Positions 6,224 through 6,514 of a stretch of DNA of 6,514 nt are shown here, piece after piece. Position numbers and translations under genes: made by a program. Location: assembly GCA_945901145.1 (NCBI GenBank), contig CAMDJY010000092.1, positions 1 through 6,514 of the forward strand. The letters are read 5' to 3'. This DNA comes from Legionella genomosp. 1 (GTDB lineage Bacteria > Pseudomonadota > Gammaproteobacteria > Legionellales > Legionellaceae). The number at the start of each line of letters is the position of its first letter. The first letter of the stretch is position 1. Below the pieces are notes generated by a model. The model made no database searches and was not told the DNA's origin. It worked only from the letters and a program-made list of their open reading frames with translations.

Positions 6224-6415
6224 TTATAAATCGACCGTGATATCCAGCGATGCGTCCAAACTTTTAAAATCCCCTCCAGAGGGATGTAAGGTTTTTCTAG
6301 AGCTCATGATATTGATGAATGAGCCACCCCCACCTCCAGAAACATCGTTTAACAGATCAGGTTGTACTTGCTTGGCGAGATTATATGCGAGCACTCGCTT
6401 TTTCTTCATTTCCAT
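6224..6415 (-). CDS. Graspetide-like precursor peptide with double-glycine leader
   Basis: This 63-residue peptide opens the operon. ATG 6415 has a strong AAGGAG (6426-6421) 5 bp upstream; the frame stays open to the window edge, but no upstream start has such a site. The leader (about 1-28) begins MEMKKKRVLAYNLAKQV, a basic amphipathic helix, and ends DLLNDVSGG, the pattern cut by C39 peptidases (Leu21/22, Val25 and Gly27-Gly28). Five glycines (27-31) make the exact cut uncertain. The tail (about 29-63) has Ser32, Ser38, Ser39, Lys41, Thr42, Ser46, Lys51, Ser52, Ser56 and Thr60 as possible nucleophiles, and Asp49, Asp54, Asp58 and Asp62 as the only acidic side chains. The last 12 residues are SLDA-SLDI-TVDL. 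Product identity rests on the adjacent ATP-grasp ligase and the C39 exporter. The leader lacks the microviridin PFFARFL motif. Confidence 0.85.
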   Translation of the reverse strand: MEMKKKRVLAYNLAKQVQPDLLNDVSGGGGGSFINIMSSRKTLHPSGGDFKSLDASLDITVDL

Positions 6416-6420
6416 TATTT

Positions 6421-6426
6421 CTCCTT
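6421..6426 (-). promoter_or_regulatory. Strong Shine-Dalgarno of the precursor gene
   Basis: AAGGAG with a 5-bp AAATA spacer precedes ATG 6415. It is the best ribosome binding site in the window and sets the precursor start, excluding the 33-codon in-frame extension toward 6514. Confidence 0.8.
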
Positions 6427-6434
6427 GGTTTAAG

Positions 6435-6469
6435 TGCTTAACGGTGTAAATCCTTTTACTCGTTAAGCA
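6435..6469 (-). promoter_or_regulatory. Long imperfect hairpin or operator upstream of the precursor
   Basis: Read on the minus strand, a perfect 9-bp outer arm pair TGCTTAACG (6469-6461) and CGTTAAGCA (6443-6435) encloses an inner GTAAA/TTTAC pair around an AGGA loop. The two stems are separated by a single A on one side and AC on the other. In RNA this is a near-continuous 14-bp stem ending 8 nt before the Shine-Dalgarno. No T run follows on either strand, so it is not an ordinary terminator. It could be a regulator binding site, an mRNA-stabilising 5' hairpin, or a translational switch; the purine AGGA in its loop is notable. Confidence 0.6.
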
Positions 6470-6512
6470 AAGTTGCATCCTTGCGGCTTCTTCCTTGAAA
6501 ATTGAGACGATC
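6456..6512 (-). other. Possible tail of an upstream reading frame at the right edge
   Basis: One minus-strand frame, different from the precursor's, is open from the edge for 18 codons and ends at TAA (6458-6456), inside the hairpin. The visible end is DRLNFQGRSRKDATLLNE. It could be the end of a preceding gene, or chance; there is too little sequence to tell. I see no convincing promoter for the precursor in this stretch. Confidence 0.2.
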
Positions 6513-6514
6513 AT

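Noticed and set aside
6416..6514. N-terminal extension of the precursor to an ATG at the window edge
   Set aside because: The extension has no visible ribosome binding site, spans the long hairpin and would bury the strong AAGGAG inside the gene; the 63-residue form starts exactly where a leader peptide should.

Overview
The window is an AT-rich piece of bacterial chromosome. Every gene I can support lies on the minus strand. The export machinery is of the proteobacterial colicin V type: a CvaB/RaxB-like transporter with a C39 peptidase, plus a CvaA/HlyD-like adaptor. A periplasmic-type signal peptide also points to a Gram-negative host. AT-rich codon use and a dispersed repeat of the GTCATTGC-AG-GTAGCGACGAAGCAA type fit a Legionella/Coxiella-like gammaproteobacterium. 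That placement is a weak inference, not a demonstration.

Right-hand part, read on the minus strand from 6514 to 842: this looks like a complete ribosomal-peptide (RiPP) operon. It starts with a 63-residue precursor (6415-6224) that has a double-glycine leader and an Asp/Ser/Thr-rich tail. Next is an MvdD-like ATP-grasp peptide ligase (6135-5029), the enzyme type that makes omega-ester or omega-amide macrocycles in graspetides (microviridin, marinostatin, plesiocin). Then come a secreted HEAT-repeat protein of unknown role (5020-3968), an HlyD-family adaptor (3963-2953) and a C39 peptidase/ABC exporter (2956-842). The last four genes are packed with gaps of 8 bp or less, or with 4-bp overlap. 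The precursor stands apart behind an 88-bp gap containing a hairpin, and a second, stronger hairpin sits just upstream of its ribosome binding site. My reading is that the ligase cross-links Asp side chains to Ser/Thr/Lys in the precursor tail. The transporter then cleaves the leader at Gly-Gly and exports the product through the adaptor and an outer-membrane TolC, which is not in this window. The HEAT protein would act in the periplasm, perhaps as immunity factor or accessory.

Left-hand part: a type II toxin-antitoxin pair, with a ribbon-helix-helix antitoxin (508-269) and a RelE/ParE-like toxin that starts at an overlapping TTG (272) and runs off the left edge. Upstream of the antitoxin is a cluster of TGTATA/TATACA half-sites, including a perfect 12-bp palindrome over the Shine-Dalgarno sequence, as expected for autoregulation. 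Between the two systems lies about 330 bp without a gene, holding the dispersed repeat and a decayed partial copy.

The most interesting item is the precursor. Its last twelve residues are three back-to-back four-residue units, SLDA-SLDI-TVDL, each pairing a hydroxyl residue with an Asp. A preceding TLHPSGGD segment recalls the TxRYPSD core of marinostatin/microviridin. The core has no Glu at all.
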